Both the position numbers and the translations under genes were made by a program. From positions 1 through 61,222 of the forward strand of contig DAINMX010000008.1 in assembly GCA_036736205.1 (NCBI GenBank): a DNA stretch of 61,222 nt, in the 5' to 3' direction. This DNA comes from XYA12-FULL-58-9 sp001798605. Lineage in GTDB: Bacteria; Myxococcota; XYA12-FULL-58-9. Positions 9,086-17,918 of the stretch are shown here, one piece after another. The notes under the pieces were generated by a model, which had not been told where the DNA came from, ran no database searches, and was given only the letters and a program-made list of their open reading frames with translations. How positions within the stretch are numbered: position 1 is the stretch's first letter; every line of letters begins with the position of its first letter.

Positions 9086-9455
9086 TACGTCCAGCTGGAT
9101 AGCATACTTGGGCGACGGGCAACATGCAGAGGTCATTGAGGAGGCGCTGACAGAGGGACGTGTGTACCTGCCCCCGGTGGTGGCAGCGGAGTTGACCTCC
9201 GGCAACCTGGGGAAGCGAGAGATGAACGAGTTGGTCTTCTTTCTGCAGGACCTTGCGCTTTGTCATACGCCTTTAGAGCATTGGCTGCGCGTTGGCAATT
9301 TACGGGTGAAGCTGCGGGGCATGGGGGAGACCATTTCTACGCCCGACGCTCACGTTGCGCAGTGTGCTTTGGACCTAGGGGGAGAGCTACTTTCCGAAGA
9401 CCATGTCTTCGAGCGGATCGCTGAACCGGCATCCCTCCGACTGGCCGCCCGATAA
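9066..9455 (+). CDS. VapC-type PIN-domain ribonuclease toxin
   Basis: I chose GTG 9066 as start (GGAG seven bases upstream), giving 129 aa, normal for VapC; the upstream ATG 8973 would add an implausible arginine-rich stretch. PIN-domain acidic residues are visible: Asp in LIIDTSSWIAYL, Glu in AAELTSGNLG, and the C-terminal pair in STPDAHVAQCA and LLSEDHVFERIA. VapC toxins cleave tRNA or rRNA in the cytoplasm, using a metal ion. The gene overlaps its antitoxin and stands alone otherwise. The intergenic space after it contains a short 9-base tandem repeat (GCTTCGGTA) but nothing else I can name. Confidence 0.82.
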   Translation: MSALIIDTSSWIAYLGDGQHAEVIEEALTEGRVYLPPVVAAELTSGNLGKREMNELVFFLQDLALCHTPLEHWLRVGNLRVKLRGMGETISTPDAHVAQCALDLGGELLSEDHVFERIAEPASLRLAAR

Positions 9456-9595
9456 ATTGACCTGCGCAAACCGGTCGGTAGCTTCGGTAGCTTCGGTAAC
9501 CGTGCGCCTATTGACAACAGCAATGAGACGCAAAGGAGGCACAGACCTGCTCTGCCGCCTTTGCGCTCCGACCCATGGGCGTGTAGTTAGACAAA

Positions 9596-10489
9596 ATGAT
9601 GCGGGCCACTTTCGCCGTGATTCTCGCCCTCACCTTGGTGGCCAGTGTGGTGCTGTCTTTGTGGCGGCAGGCCAAGGTTGTCGCAGACGCGGATCTGGAC
9701 GCAGCGGCTGCCTATGTGCGTGGCGATCATGCCGACGGCGACCTCATTGTGGTCGAGCCTGCCTATATCGTCGGAGTGCGAAGGCGGCTCGGAGATCTTC
9801 CGCTTTGGGAGCCGCGCCATCTGGTCGCGCGGGACTTGGTGGGCTTCTCTCGTGTCCATCTCGTCGAGATCGATACCATTGGTTTCGATGGCGTCTTGGC
9901 CGGCCCTCTGTCGCGCTTTGCGGCGCAGGAGTCGACCCAGAGTTTTGGGGCGGTAAGGGTTGCGACTTTTCTGCTGCCAGAGCAGGGCAGGGTGGTTTTT
10001 GACCTGCGCGACGAAATCAAGAACATTCAGGTGATCGCCCGATATCCGGACGGGGTGGAGCTCCCCTGTGATCGCATCGACCGGGGTCGCCGTGTCTGTC
10101 CGCGCGACTCCGAGTGGAGCTACATAGGCCCGAGGACTGTCGATATCGATAATCAGCCACGCGAGTGCGTGTGGATGCATCCCATTGGTGCTGGTGGCAC
10201 CCTGCGCATCGAGACCCCGCAGATCGTCGGGCTGGGCACCATTCACGCGGCCTTTGGTTTTACCCGCGAAGCTTCGGGTCGTGCGGCGGCACCCGTGACA
10301 GTGCGCCTGCTCTCGGGTGACAAACAGCTGGGCTCGAGGACGATACCGGTGGAACTTGGTTGGCAGCGCATGGTCGCCGAGCTCGGTGGTGATTCTGGAG
10401 TCGTCGCCATTGAGCTCGAGACCCAAAACAATGGTGCTGCACATTTCTGTGGAAGTTTGCTCGTTGTGGCGCAGGGGAGCGGGCCATGA
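9596..10489 (+). CDS. Hypothetical membrane-anchored or secreted protein upstream of a GT39 glycosyltransferase
   Basis: A 297-aa protein with one N-terminal transmembrane or signal segment (ATFAVILALTLVASVVLSLW) and otherwise soluble, beta-rich sequence. I recognise no domain. Three cysteines (in LPCDRI, RRVCPRD, RECVWM) and a fourth near the C-terminus (AHFCGSL) could form disulfides outside the cytoplasm. Its stop overlaps the start of the PMT-type glycosyltransferase gene by ATGA, so the two are translationally coupled and probably work in the same cell-surface process. Tandem start codons (ATG ATG) lie at 9596 and 9599; no strong ribosome binding site is seen. Confidence 0.75.
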   Translation: MMRATFAVILALTLVASVVLSLWRQAKVVADADLDAAAAYVRGDHADGDLIVVEPAYIVGVRRRLGDLPLWEPRHLVARDLVGFSRVHLVEIDTIGFDGVLAGPLSRFAAQESTQSFGAVRVATFLLPEQGRVVFDLRDEIKNIQVIARYPDGVELPCDRIDRGRRVCPRDSEWSYIGPRTVDIDNQPRECVWMHPIGAGGTLRIETPQIVGLGTIHAAFGFTREASGRAAAPVTVRLLSGDKQLGSRTIPVELGWQRMVAELGGDSGVVAIELETQNNGAAHFCGSLLVVAQGSGP

Positions 10490-12201
10490 GTCGAGTGGGG
10501 CAGCTCATCGGAGGGGCGAAAGAGTCGGCGATGGCAGTGAGCCGTGATCGTGACCTGCAGGTTGCCGTAGCGATCATGATTGTTTCCACCCTCGTCTTAG
10601 CCTGGACCGCGACCACAGGGTTTGTTCGCGATGAGGGCTACTACTTTCGTGCCGCCGCTGAATACCATGGTTGGTTCGAGGGACTTTGGCAGAACCTCTG
10701 GGCTGGGTCGCCTCTGGTATCCTTTACAGACAACACCTTGACCCGTGCCTTTGGCTACAACACCGAGCACCCAGGGCTGGTCAAGATCATGATGGGCTGG
10801 ACCTGGAAGGTTTTCCACGTTTGGTTGGGTTGGACATCCCACGCCACCGGTTATCGACTGGCCTCGATAGTCGTCGTCGCTGTCGGTAACGGTTTTACCT
10901 ACCTCTTTGGGGTGAGGCTGATGTCTCGCCCGGTGGGCCTGCTCGCGGCGGCCATGTTGATGCTCTGCCCCCACGTGTTTTACCACGCCCACCTCGCTTG
11001 CTTTGACGGCCCGACGATGGCTACGGGCGTGATTGCCACCTACGCTTTCTGGCGCTCGCTGAAGTCACCGGCCTGGATTTTCGGTGCTGGCGTTGCCTGG
11101 GGACTCGCTGTTGCCACCAAACACAACGCTCTGTTTTTGCCCATCGTCTTCGGCTTGGCCTGGCTGCTCGCCCATCTCAAGGAATTTCATCTGACAGCGG
11201 ACAGGCGCCTTGCTATCCCCGCCATTCCTTGGGCGTTCTTTTCCATGCTTCTTGTCGGCCCCGTGATCCTCTACATCTTCTATCCCTACGGTTGGCACGC
11301 TCCCTTTGAGCGGCTCGGCGCTTATTACAGCTATCATCTGCATCATGAGCATTACCCGGTTGAGTACTTTGGCAGCCTCCTAACCGAGCCACCGTTTCCT
11401 GTCTCATTCCCCTTTGTCATGACGGGTTTCACCGTGCCTATATCGATCCTTGTGCCGGGAACAATTGGTCTCGTGGTGTGGGTGTGGCGTGGCATTGGTT
11501 TGAGTCTGCTACCTTGGCGAAGCATGAGTGCGCGCTCGCACGAGAGGTTGCGCGTTTGGCTCATGGTGCTCTCTGTTTTGGTGCCAGTGTTGGTCATCGC
11601 CCTGCCCACCTCACCGATTTTCGGCGGGACCAAACATTGGATGACCATGATGCCGTTTTTCTGCCTGCTGGCCGCCTGGGTGGTTGTTGAGGCCTCGGAA
11701 TGGTTACGTGAGCGGCTGTCCGCGTCAATCCGTTTTGGCCGCGTTGTCACGCCGCTCGTGGCGTCGGCGGTCTTGGCGATGCCCGCCTGTGAAACGATGC
11801 GTACGCATCCGTTGGGTCACACCTATTTCAATGAGTTCGCGGGCGGGCATGTCGGTGGTGCCGCGCTCGGCATGTCCCGCACGTTCTGGGGGGGCGACGC
11901 CCGTGAGCTGTTGCCTGTTCTCAACGACCAAGCGGAGAAGGGTGCCGCGGTTTTCTGCCATCGCATGAACTGGGACGATTTCCGTGCGTACCAAAAAGAC
12001 GGCATGCTCCGTTCTGACCTTCGTTGGGTCAGTGATGTGAAGGTCGCGAGTTGGGCCTTGATCAACCACCAACGTGAGTATCAAGACAGTGAGTACGACG
12101 TCTGGAGCGAGAGTGGTGATGACCGCAGGCCCGTGGCGGTGGTCGAATTCGACGGTGTGCCCATCGTCAGTCTCTACCGGGTCGGTGGAGGGATGCGGTA
12201 A
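10486..12201 (+). CDS. PMT/GT39-family membrane glycosyltransferase
   Basis: A 571-aa polytopic membrane protein with about ten hydrophobic segments. The first periplasmic loop has the acidic motif DEGYYFRAAAEYHGWFEG, matching the DE-type catalytic site of the GT-C fold (ArnT/PMT/GT39 families), which transfer sugars from a lipid-linked donor to protein or lipid on the outer face of the inner membrane. The C-terminal soluble part has HTYFNEFAGG, common in this group. It follows a membrane-anchored protein with a four-base overlap and is followed by a PqqD-like gene. The acceptor and the sugar cannot be read from the sequence. Confidence 0.85.
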   Translation: MSRVGQLIGGAKESAMAVSRDRDLQVAVAIMIVSTLVLAWTATTGFVRDEGYYFRAAAEYHGWFEGLWQNLWAGSPLVSFTDNTLTRAFGYNTEHPGLVKIMMGWTWKVFHVWLGWTSHATGYRLASIVVVAVGNGFTYLFGVRLMSRPVGLLAAAMLMLCPHVFYHAHLACFDGPTMATGVIATYAFWRSLKSPAWIFGAGVAWGLAVATKHNALFLPIVFGLAWLLAHLKEFHLTADRRLAIPAIPWAFFSMLLVGPVILYIFYPYGWHAPFERLGAYYSYHLHHEHYPVEYFGSLLTEPPFPVSFPFVMTGFTVPISILVPGTIGLVVWVWRGIGLSLLPWRSMSARSHERLRVWLMVLSVLVPVLVIALPTSPIFGGTKHWMTMMPFFCLLAAWVVVEASEWLRERLSASIRFGRVVTPLVASAVLAMPACETMRTHPLGHTYFNEFAGGHVGGAALGMSRTFWGGDARELLPVLNDQAEKGAAVFCHRMNWDDFRAYQKDGMLRSDLRWVSDVKVASWALINHQREYQDSEYDVWSESGDDRRPVAVVEFDGVPIVSLYRVGGGMR

Positions 12202-12290
12202 CGTACTTCGAGGGTGCTTCAATTTTTGACATCCCGGGCAAGCTGGTGCATCAATGTTCTCTTGGATGTTTGCGTGTGGATGGCGAAGTC

Positions 12291-12746
12291 ATGATCGATC
12301 CCAGAGCCCAGCTCGGCACCTCTCACACCTCTCATTCACAATTGGCCAATCGGCTCGGGAAGGGCTATGATCCCCAGGTGAGTCTTTTGTTCGAGAGAGC
12401 GACCCGCCGCACATTTCTCATTGGAGGGCTGAGGGTGTTTGGGGTGGGTGCCGCACTGGCCGCCATTGCCCGGGGCAACTCAAGCGATTTGTGGCAACGG
12501 GCTCGATGGGTTCAGGTTGTCGGCACCCATGATGATGGGAATTGTTTCACCAATATCTCTGGGGAGCAGTACCAGGCGAACCCCTGTGGCAAGATGTTGC
12601 TGCATCTTTGCGACGGCAGACATACCGGTCAGGATTTGGTTGGAGCGTTGGCTGCGGCTGTAGGCATCAGCCACAGGCGGGCTCGGGGCGATGTGTATCG
12701 GTTTCTTCAGACCGCATGTCATGAGGGATTGGTCATTGAGGCATGA
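12291..12746 (+). CDS. PqqD-like domain protein with a Tat-like signal
   Basis: The start is set at ATG 12291 (GGATGG seven bases upstream); a GTG at 12246 would give 15 more residues. The 151-aa product contains TRRTFLIGG at residues 38-46 followed by a hydrophobic run (LRVFGVGAALAAIA), which reads as a twin-arginine signal with a long leader. The rest is PqqD-like: GNCFTNISGEQYQANPCGKM, then LLHLCDGRHTGQDLVGALA. PqqD proteins normally bind precursor peptides for radical-SAM enzymes in the cytoplasm; here no radical-SAM gene or precursor is nearby, so the role may be different. It is 89 bases downstream of the GT39 gene on the same strand. Confidence 0.65.
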   Translation: MIDPRAQLGTSHTSHSQLANRLGKGYDPQVSLLFERATRRTFLIGGLRVFGVGAALAAIARGNSSDLWQRARWVQVVGTHDDGNCFTNISGEQYQANPCGKMLLHLCDGRHTGQDLVGALAAAVGISHRRARGDVYRFLQTACHEGLVIEA

Positions 12747-12824
12747 GCGCGGCGGTTGAACCCAGCCGCAAGATTGCGTTGATGGTCGCCGATTAGCCGA
12801 CTGGCCCGCGACGGGAGGAATAGA

Positions 12825-14384
12825 ATGGTCAAGATAGAACAAGGTCACCTCAATCCTTCGATTTCGACCACACGTGTCGAGCAGAACCAGACGCGGCAAA
12901 GGCAGCAGTTGCACCAATCTCACGGTTTTGACGAGTCGGTGACTTGGCGTCCCGATTTGTCGGCTCTTCGCGGCAAGGACCTCAATCAACTGTCGACCAA
13001 GCTGGGGTCCGAGGAATGTGTTCTGCCGTGCGGGCAGCGGCTTGAGGTGCCGAGATTGAGCGCCCGGCAGCGCGTCGACATCGCCCATGTGTTGGCCCAA
13101 ATTCCCGAGGCGGCGCGTGTCGATGTCCAGAGGGCGGGCATTGCTCTCGCCTCCCGCGTTTGGCGTAACGCAGGAAAAGGGACAAAGCCTGGGCTCATTG
13201 ACGTGGGGTTGGCCAAGAATTTGGTGGCGACCTACGGTCGCGCCACCGGCAGGCGCGGCGACGTGGAGTCATCAGCGCTCATCGCCGCCCATTGCGCCGA
13301 ACAGCTCGTGCACCTGCGAGTACAGGAGCTGCAGCAACGTGACACCGTTGGCCTAAATGTGCGCGCCGAAGTGGCCGAACTCACCGTCTCGGTCGCCGAA
13401 GGGATCGAGCAGCCCGAGACTTTTTCTCACCAAGACGTCATATTCGAGGGCGACGATGTGGTGGTTTCCGATCCCTACGACGTCACCCTCACCGCAGAGG
13501 AGGCAGAGGCGCTCAAGGCCGACCTACTGGAAAAGTTGCGAAAGCTCGGCAAAACGGAGGATGAGCTGGCGGCGATGGAGGTTGTGTTTGATCTCTTTCC
13601 CGAAGTGCTCACCGAACTCGCTGCCGTCTTTGCGGAGCTCGACGTCGATGCGCTGATGGCCGACGTGGACTCCATGACAAACGAGACGTCGCTGGCGGAT
13701 CCCGAGGGTGTCGCGTCAATATTGGAGGACCTCGCGGCTTCGGCACCTGCAGAGGAGGCGGTGCCGGCGCAGCCCACCTATCCCAGTGACACCGAGATGG
13801 CCGAACAGTTGCAGGCGGGCCAACGGGTGGAATTCGAGTACGACGGCCAAAGCTACTACGTTGCGAAGACCGGTGACAAATATCAATGCTTTGATGCCGA
13901 CGGAAAGATCGTCGACGGTGACGTCCAGATACTCAATAACAAGACGGCGGCCGGCTACATGGAGGTCGGGGGTATCCCCGGCATCGGTGAAGGCAACCGC
14001 CTGTATCTCGGTGAGGATGGCATGCGCATCGGCAACTCCGAGGCGCGATCAGGGGCGGAACTGGGCATGAGCGCCGACGAGCCTTCCACCGGGCCAATGA
14101 GCGATGTCGAGATCATGATGATTCTGCAACAGGGTGGGCGTTACGCCTTCGAATTCGAAGGCCAGCGCTACTTGCTCACCATGGCGGCAAACGGGCGTTT
14201 CCAATGCTACGGGGCAGACGGCAGATGCATCGACAAAGAGGTGCAGATAGCCAACGACAAGACCATGGCCGGTTATGTGGAAATAGGCGGCATCCCTGGG
14301 GTTGGCAAAGACCAACGCCTCTACGTCGGACTCGACACCGGTGGCAAGATGCGTGCTCGCATAGGCGGATCAGAGTGGAGATGA
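12825..14384 (+). CDS. 519-aa protein with two tandem copies of an unknown ~88-residue domain
   Basis: ATG 12825 with GGGAGGAAT upstream. The N-terminal 230 residues are polar; residues about 215-310 are very acidic and helical (TAEEAEALKADLLEKLRKLG). Two copies of a domain follow, at about 321-408 and 425-515. They share VEFEYDGQSYYV / YAFEFEGQRYLL, YQCFDADGK / FQCYGADGR, VQILNNKTAAGYMEVGGIPG / VQIANDKTMAGYVEIGGIPG and RLYLG / RLYVG. No signal peptide or transmembrane helix is seen. I do not recognise the domain. It may form an operon with the PqqD-like gene 78 bases upstream, but this is not certain. Confidence 0.75.
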   Translation: MVKIEQGHLNPSISTTRVEQNQTRQRQQLHQSHGFDESVTWRPDLSALRGKDLNQLSTKLGSEECVLPCGQRLEVPRLSARQRVDIAHVLAQIPEAARVDVQRAGIALASRVWRNAGKGTKPGLIDVGLAKNLVATYGRATGRRGDVESSALIAAHCAEQLVHLRVQELQQRDTVGLNVRAEVAELTVSVAEGIEQPETFSHQDVIFEGDDVVVSDPYDVTLTAEEAEALKADLLEKLRKLGKTEDELAAMEVVFDLFPEVLTELAAVFAELDVDALMADVDSMTNETSLADPEGVASILEDLAASAPAEEAVPAQPTYPSDTEMAEQLQAGQRVEFEYDGQSYYVAKTGDKYQCFDADGKIVDGDVQILNNKTAAGYMEVGGIPGIGEGNRLYLGEDGMRIGNSEARSGAELGMSADEPSTGPMSDVEIMMILQQGGRYAFEFEGQRYLLTMAANGRFQCYGADGRCIDKEVQIANDKTMAGYVEIGGIPGVGKDQRLYVGLDTGGKMRARIGGSEWR

Positions 14385-14423
14385 GCAAGCCGAATCAATG
14401 AGAAATGCAAGGTGTTTGGTCGC

Positions 14424-14469
14424 GCGCCCTTAGGAGAAACGGAACAGCGCCCTTAGGGGAAACGAAACA
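14424..14469. repeat. Two tandem 23-base copies at the 3' end of tatD
   Basis: Copy one (14424-14446) and copy two (14447-14469) begin GCGCCCTTAGG and differ at only two positions. Copy two contains the last codons and the TAA stop of the TatD gene, so the end of the gene, including its stop codon, has been duplicated just downstream of it. Confidence 0.85.
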
Positions 14470-15262
14470 GCTCTCTGGCGTTTTGTGTGGTAACCCGAGC
14501 TATCTCCGCAACGCTCACGCCGCGAATCTCTGCCAGGACAACGGCAACATCGGCGACATGATGCGGCTCAACGCTCTCGGGTGGGACACCATCGAGGCCA
14601 ATGGACGGTGCATCGGTCTCGAGGAGTATCCGCTCCAGAGGCACCCGGGCTGCAGCACGTCGCGCCCTCGTGGCGTTGGGGCGGGTGATTGTCCCACCAA
14701 ACGCCACGTACAAACCCTTGTCCAAAAAACGTTGTGCCAACTCCGGCCCACGTGAGAATGCGTGCACCACACCGCGGGTCGGATATGAATCGAGTGTTTG
14801 CAGCATTTGTTCGTGTGCGCCACGACAGTGCAACAGGGCAGGCAAGTCGAGTTCAAGGCCAATCTGAAGTTGCTGCTTGAGGACCTCGATTTGGCGTGAC
14901 AATGGCACCGACACCTTTGAGTCGAGGCCGATCTCGCCGACCGCAATCGCCCGATTCTCGAGGAGCGCAACGCGCAGGTTTTGCGTTTCCAGTGGCTCTG
15001 GTGCGACCCATGGATGCAGGCCCAAGGCGATGCTTATCTCGGCGTGCTTGCGCAACTGGCACAGCGATGACCACGAGCGCAGATCGTAGGCAGGTGCGAC
15101 GATCCGGTGGACACCACGCGCGACGGCGCGACCAATCACCGCTGCTGTGTCGAGGTTGAGGGGCGCAACGTCCAGGTGACAGTGAGTATCGATGAAGGAC
15201 AGAGGGGTGGGTAATCCCGGCGGCATGGGTGTGGGCGACTGCCTGCGGTTATTGAGGCGCAC
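14453..15262 (-). CDS. TatD family metal-dependent hydrolase (DNase)
   Basis: A 269-aa TIM-barrel amidohydrolase of the TatD family. Metal ligands are visible in order: FIDTHCHLD, the Glu of VGEIGLD, His of LLHCRGAH, His of VVHAFSRG, and Asp of LLETDAPSIG; GLHPWV is also typical. Family members cleave DNA from the 3' end or remove D-amino acids in a few cases. The chosen ATG lies inside the end of the upstream gene (overlap 14 bases), so the two are probably co-transcribed; the conserved part starts near residue 23 (FIDTHCH), so an internal start is possible. Length is normal for the family. Confidence 0.92.
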   Translation of the reverse strand: MRLNNRRQSPTPMPPGLPTPLSFIDTHCHLDVAPLNLDTAAVIGRAVARGVHRIVAPAYDLRSWSSLCQLRKHAEISIALGLHPWVAPEPLETQNLRVALLENRAIAVGEIGLDSKVSVPLSRQIEVLKQQLQIGLELDLPALLHCRGAHEQMLQTLDSYPTRGVVHAFSRGPELAQRFLDKGLYVAFGGTITRPNATRARRAAARVPLERILLETDAPSIGLDGVPPESVEPHHVADVAVVLAEIRGVSVAEIARVTTQNARELFRFP

Positions 15263-17858
15263 TCAGGCGATCAAGGCGTTTCTGCGCCACTTTGCGCAAC
15301 TTGCTCCTGGGTTTTGCGGCTACCCTGCGTAGAAATTCCATGGCTTCTTCCGTTCGATTGAGCTCAACGAGACTGTTCGCCGCTCGCAGGGCCACATCAT
15401 CTGCAAAGGCGTTGTCGGGAAAACGCGTCGCGAATTCGATATACGAATTCATCGCCCCTTCGGCGTCGCCTGCGCGCCGCAACGACTCGCCGAACTTCAG
15501 CAGCAATTCCCAATCTAGCGGTGTGCCGGTTTGCAGTCGTTTGCCAGCCTCGGCGACCTGCTCCCAACGGTTCGCCCTGTAGGCGTCGAGCAGGCGTTGA
15601 CGCAGATCTTGTTGTTCCTGTGCGCTGAGCTCAACCATTCCTGCCTCGATGGAAGCCGCGGGTGATACCGCATTCTCAGTGCTACCCTTGCCGACGTTTG
15701 CGGGGGGCTGTGCCGGTGCTGTCTCTACGACGTCATCGGGATTGTCCTTGGAATCGTCCTCCACACCTCCCCCCGGTAGTGATGTTGTGTGTGCAACCGC
15801 GCTGGTCGCCTCTGATTGGGTGCCGCCCCCATCGCCGAGTGCCTGCCACAGCCATCCGACGAGGGCGACCAAGAGCAAGACTGTCGTTAAGACCAGAAAG
15901 ATCCGCAGAGGAAATTCCATCAAGCTGTGCCAGAAACTCTGCCGTGGGGTGTTCTCATGAGCCCCAATTTGGATCAATCGTCTTGCCAAGCGATTGAGGC
16001 CTTCGTCGACTTGGGTCTCGCCAGCGGCGAGCTTGGCATCATCAGGGCCTTCACTGGAGTGAACACTGCCGGCGATGAGAATGTCAAAGAGTTGTTCCTG
16101 TCTGCGGCCCCGCCTATCCAAGTCGAGCAGCACAGCGTGCTGGGCAACGGCCTTTTCTCCAACCGCTCGTGTTGTTTCCTCCATGGCAACCAAACGGGCA
16201 TCGAGGACCTTTTCGAAGGCGCTTCGCTCGTTGAGCGAGCAGAGTTGATCTGTTATTCTCTTGACCTCGGCATTGGCGGTACTCAACTCTGCGCTGACCT
16301 CGGAGAGGTCAGCCTGCCGTTGCACCATGGACACCTGCATTTCCTCATGGGCGACACGAAATGTGGTCGCCGCTTCTTTGAACTCTTGCCTGGCGCGCAC
16401 GAGGTCGGCAAGACGCTCGTCGAGCTCTTGACTTTGTGCGTCCAACCGGGCGGCGAGTGTCTCGGCTCGAGCTGATGCGGAGTCGCTCTCTTCGGTCAAT
16501 CGAGCTCGGTCGGCGCGGCTTCTCTCCTGCTCCTGCGCTATTTGCTGTTGCAGACGAGTTTCGACTTGGCGGCGTTCCTCATCGATCTTGTCTGATCGGG
16601 CTCTGGCGAGGTCCAGCTCGGCACGGATCTTCTCGAGCTCGAGTTCAAGTTGTGTTCGGGTTTGGTCTCGTTGCGACTCCAACAAAGTTGCACGCTCGCG
16701 GGCAGCAGCGAGCTCTCGCTCAAGGCCGCTGCTACGCCCGTCAATCTGCAGGAGGGAGTGAGCGACACTGGCCTTGAGGGTTGCGAAAGCCTCCTGGGCC
16801 TGTTGCAGCATGGCCGCGTGGCTCTTTTCTCTGATTAGTTGCTCATCCTTGGCGTGTTTGAGGTCTTCGAGAGTCGTCTGCAGGTGAGACTCGAGGCCGA
16901 CGGACTTCTCGGTAATGGAGGCGATCTGGCCTCTGAGCTCAATGCTGCTCTGTAGCCACTCCTGTTGCTTGTTGTCGAGCTCCTCCTGCAAACTTCCGGA
17001 CTGCCTTGTCAGGCTGCCGATCTGTTGCGTCAGGCTCTCGCATTGTGAGGTTGCCGTGGACACGCGCAGAGCGGCGACGTCAAACTCGTGTATCCGCCCT
17101 TCGTAGACATGGGCGAGGCGGGCGATGTTGCGTTCGAGCTCCCGAACGCGGTCGCGAAGCTTGGCAACCTGCCGGTCGCCAGCGTCGACCGTTGGTGCTT
17201 TGGGAATCGGCGAGCGAAAATCCACGGTACGGGTCGCAACCGCAATACGCTCGGCAAACCGTAGATCGTCCTCTGTGATGGTGTCGACAGCAGGTGCCGC
17301 TCTTTTAATGATGGGCTCGAGCCCGTCTTCGGCGGTAGCTGGCAAGAGGTTGCTCGGTGGAGGTGGTTCGGGTTGTGCTTCGATGTGAGGTTCCTCGACT
17401 GCTGCGTGCTTCGTTTCCGCGAGCATTGAGGGCCAGGCGGCGGCGGCCTGGTGATCCTCCGCTAGATTGAGCATGTCCAGGGCGAGGATGCGTGCTGAGT
17501 GCAGCTCGTCCATGGTGGCGGAAATGCCACGTAGGTCGAGGTACTTGACGTTGTCGAGACCCCGCGCTTCATGGCTTTCGAGCAATGTCTCGTCCGTCTC
17601 TTGTCCGACCAGTACCAAGACTGGGAGGTCGCGTTGGCGAGCGTGGACAGCATCACACAAAACCAAAGGCCCTCGCCGCCCGACGTGGCCCGCGACCACT
17701 GCCAAGCTCAAGGGTGAGGCGGTCAAGGTTCCGACAATGGTCTTCTCGTCGGCTGCCGTAATCACCTGAATTTCAGGATGGTGGAGTGCGCAGGCGAGCT
17801 TGGTCGCGCGTTTGAGATCGCCGGTCGCTACCAGGACAGTGTGCATCTTTTCGGTCAC
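15249..17858 (-). CDS. Receiver-like / long coiled-coil / membrane / TPR-like protein
   Basis: An 869-aa protein of mixed architecture. Residues 1-130 resemble a degenerate response-regulator receiver domain (HTVLVATGDLKRATKLACAL, LPVLVLVGQE) without a clear phosphorylatable Asp. Residues about 225-560 form a long coiled coil rich in Glu, Gln, Arg and Ala. A single transmembrane helix (IFLVLTTVLLLVALVGWLW) lies near residue 660, then a Pro/Asp-rich linker and a C-terminal region of TPR-like helices (LLDAYRANRWEQVAEAGKRL, AEGAMNSYIEFATRFPDNAF). So the receiver-like and coiled-coil parts are cytoplasmic and the repeats are periplasmic. It may link an internal scaffold to the envelope; function not established. 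Confidence 0.75.
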   Translation of the reverse strand: MTEKMHTVLVATGDLKRATKLACALHHPEIQVITAADEKTIVGTLTASPLSLAVVAGHVGRRGPLVLCDAVHARQRDLPVLVLVGQETDETLLESHEARGLDNVKYLDLRGISATMDELHSARILALDMLNLAEDHQAAAAWPSMLAETKHAAVEEPHIEAQPEPPPPSNLLPATAEDGLEPIIKRAAPAVDTITEDDLRFAERIAVATRTVDFRSPIPKAPTVDAGDRQVAKLRDRVRELERNIARLAHVYEGRIHEFDVAALRVSTATSQCESLTQQIGSLTRQSGSLQEELDNKQQEWLQSSIELRGQIASITEKSVGLESHLQTTLEDLKHAKDEQLIREKSHAAMLQQAQEAFATLKASVAHSLLQIDGRSSGLERELAAARERATLLESQRDQTRTQLELELEKIRAELDLARARSDKIDEERRQVETRLQQQIAQEQERSRADRARLTEESDSASARAETLAARLDAQSQELDERLADLVRARQEFKEAATTFRVAHEEMQVSMVQRQADLSEVSAELSTANAEVKRITDQLCSLNERSAFEKVLDARLVAMEETTRAVGEKAVAQHAVLLDLDRRGRRQEQLFDILIAGSVHSSEGPDDAKLAAGETQVDEGLNRLARRLIQIGAHENTPRQSFWHSLMEFPLRIFLVLTTVLLLVALVGWLWQALGDGGGTQSEATSAVAHTTSLPGGGVEDDSKDNPDDVVETAPAQPPANVGKGSTENAVSPAASIEAGMVELSAQEQQDLRQRLLDAYRANRWEQVAEAGKRLQTGTPLDWELLLKFGESLRRAGDAEGAMNSYIEFATRFPDNAFADDVALRAANSLVELNRTEEAMEFLRRVAAKPRSKLRKVAQKRLDRLSAPQ

Positions 17859-17918
17859 AGCGTCCTCCTTGTCAGGCCGAGGATAACACGCGAATGCCCG
17901 CGCGCGAACACCCGTTGG

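Noticed and set aside
9475..9500. Short tandem repeat of GCTTCGGTA after the VapC-type gene
   Set aside because: Only two full copies plus a partial one; too short to interpret.
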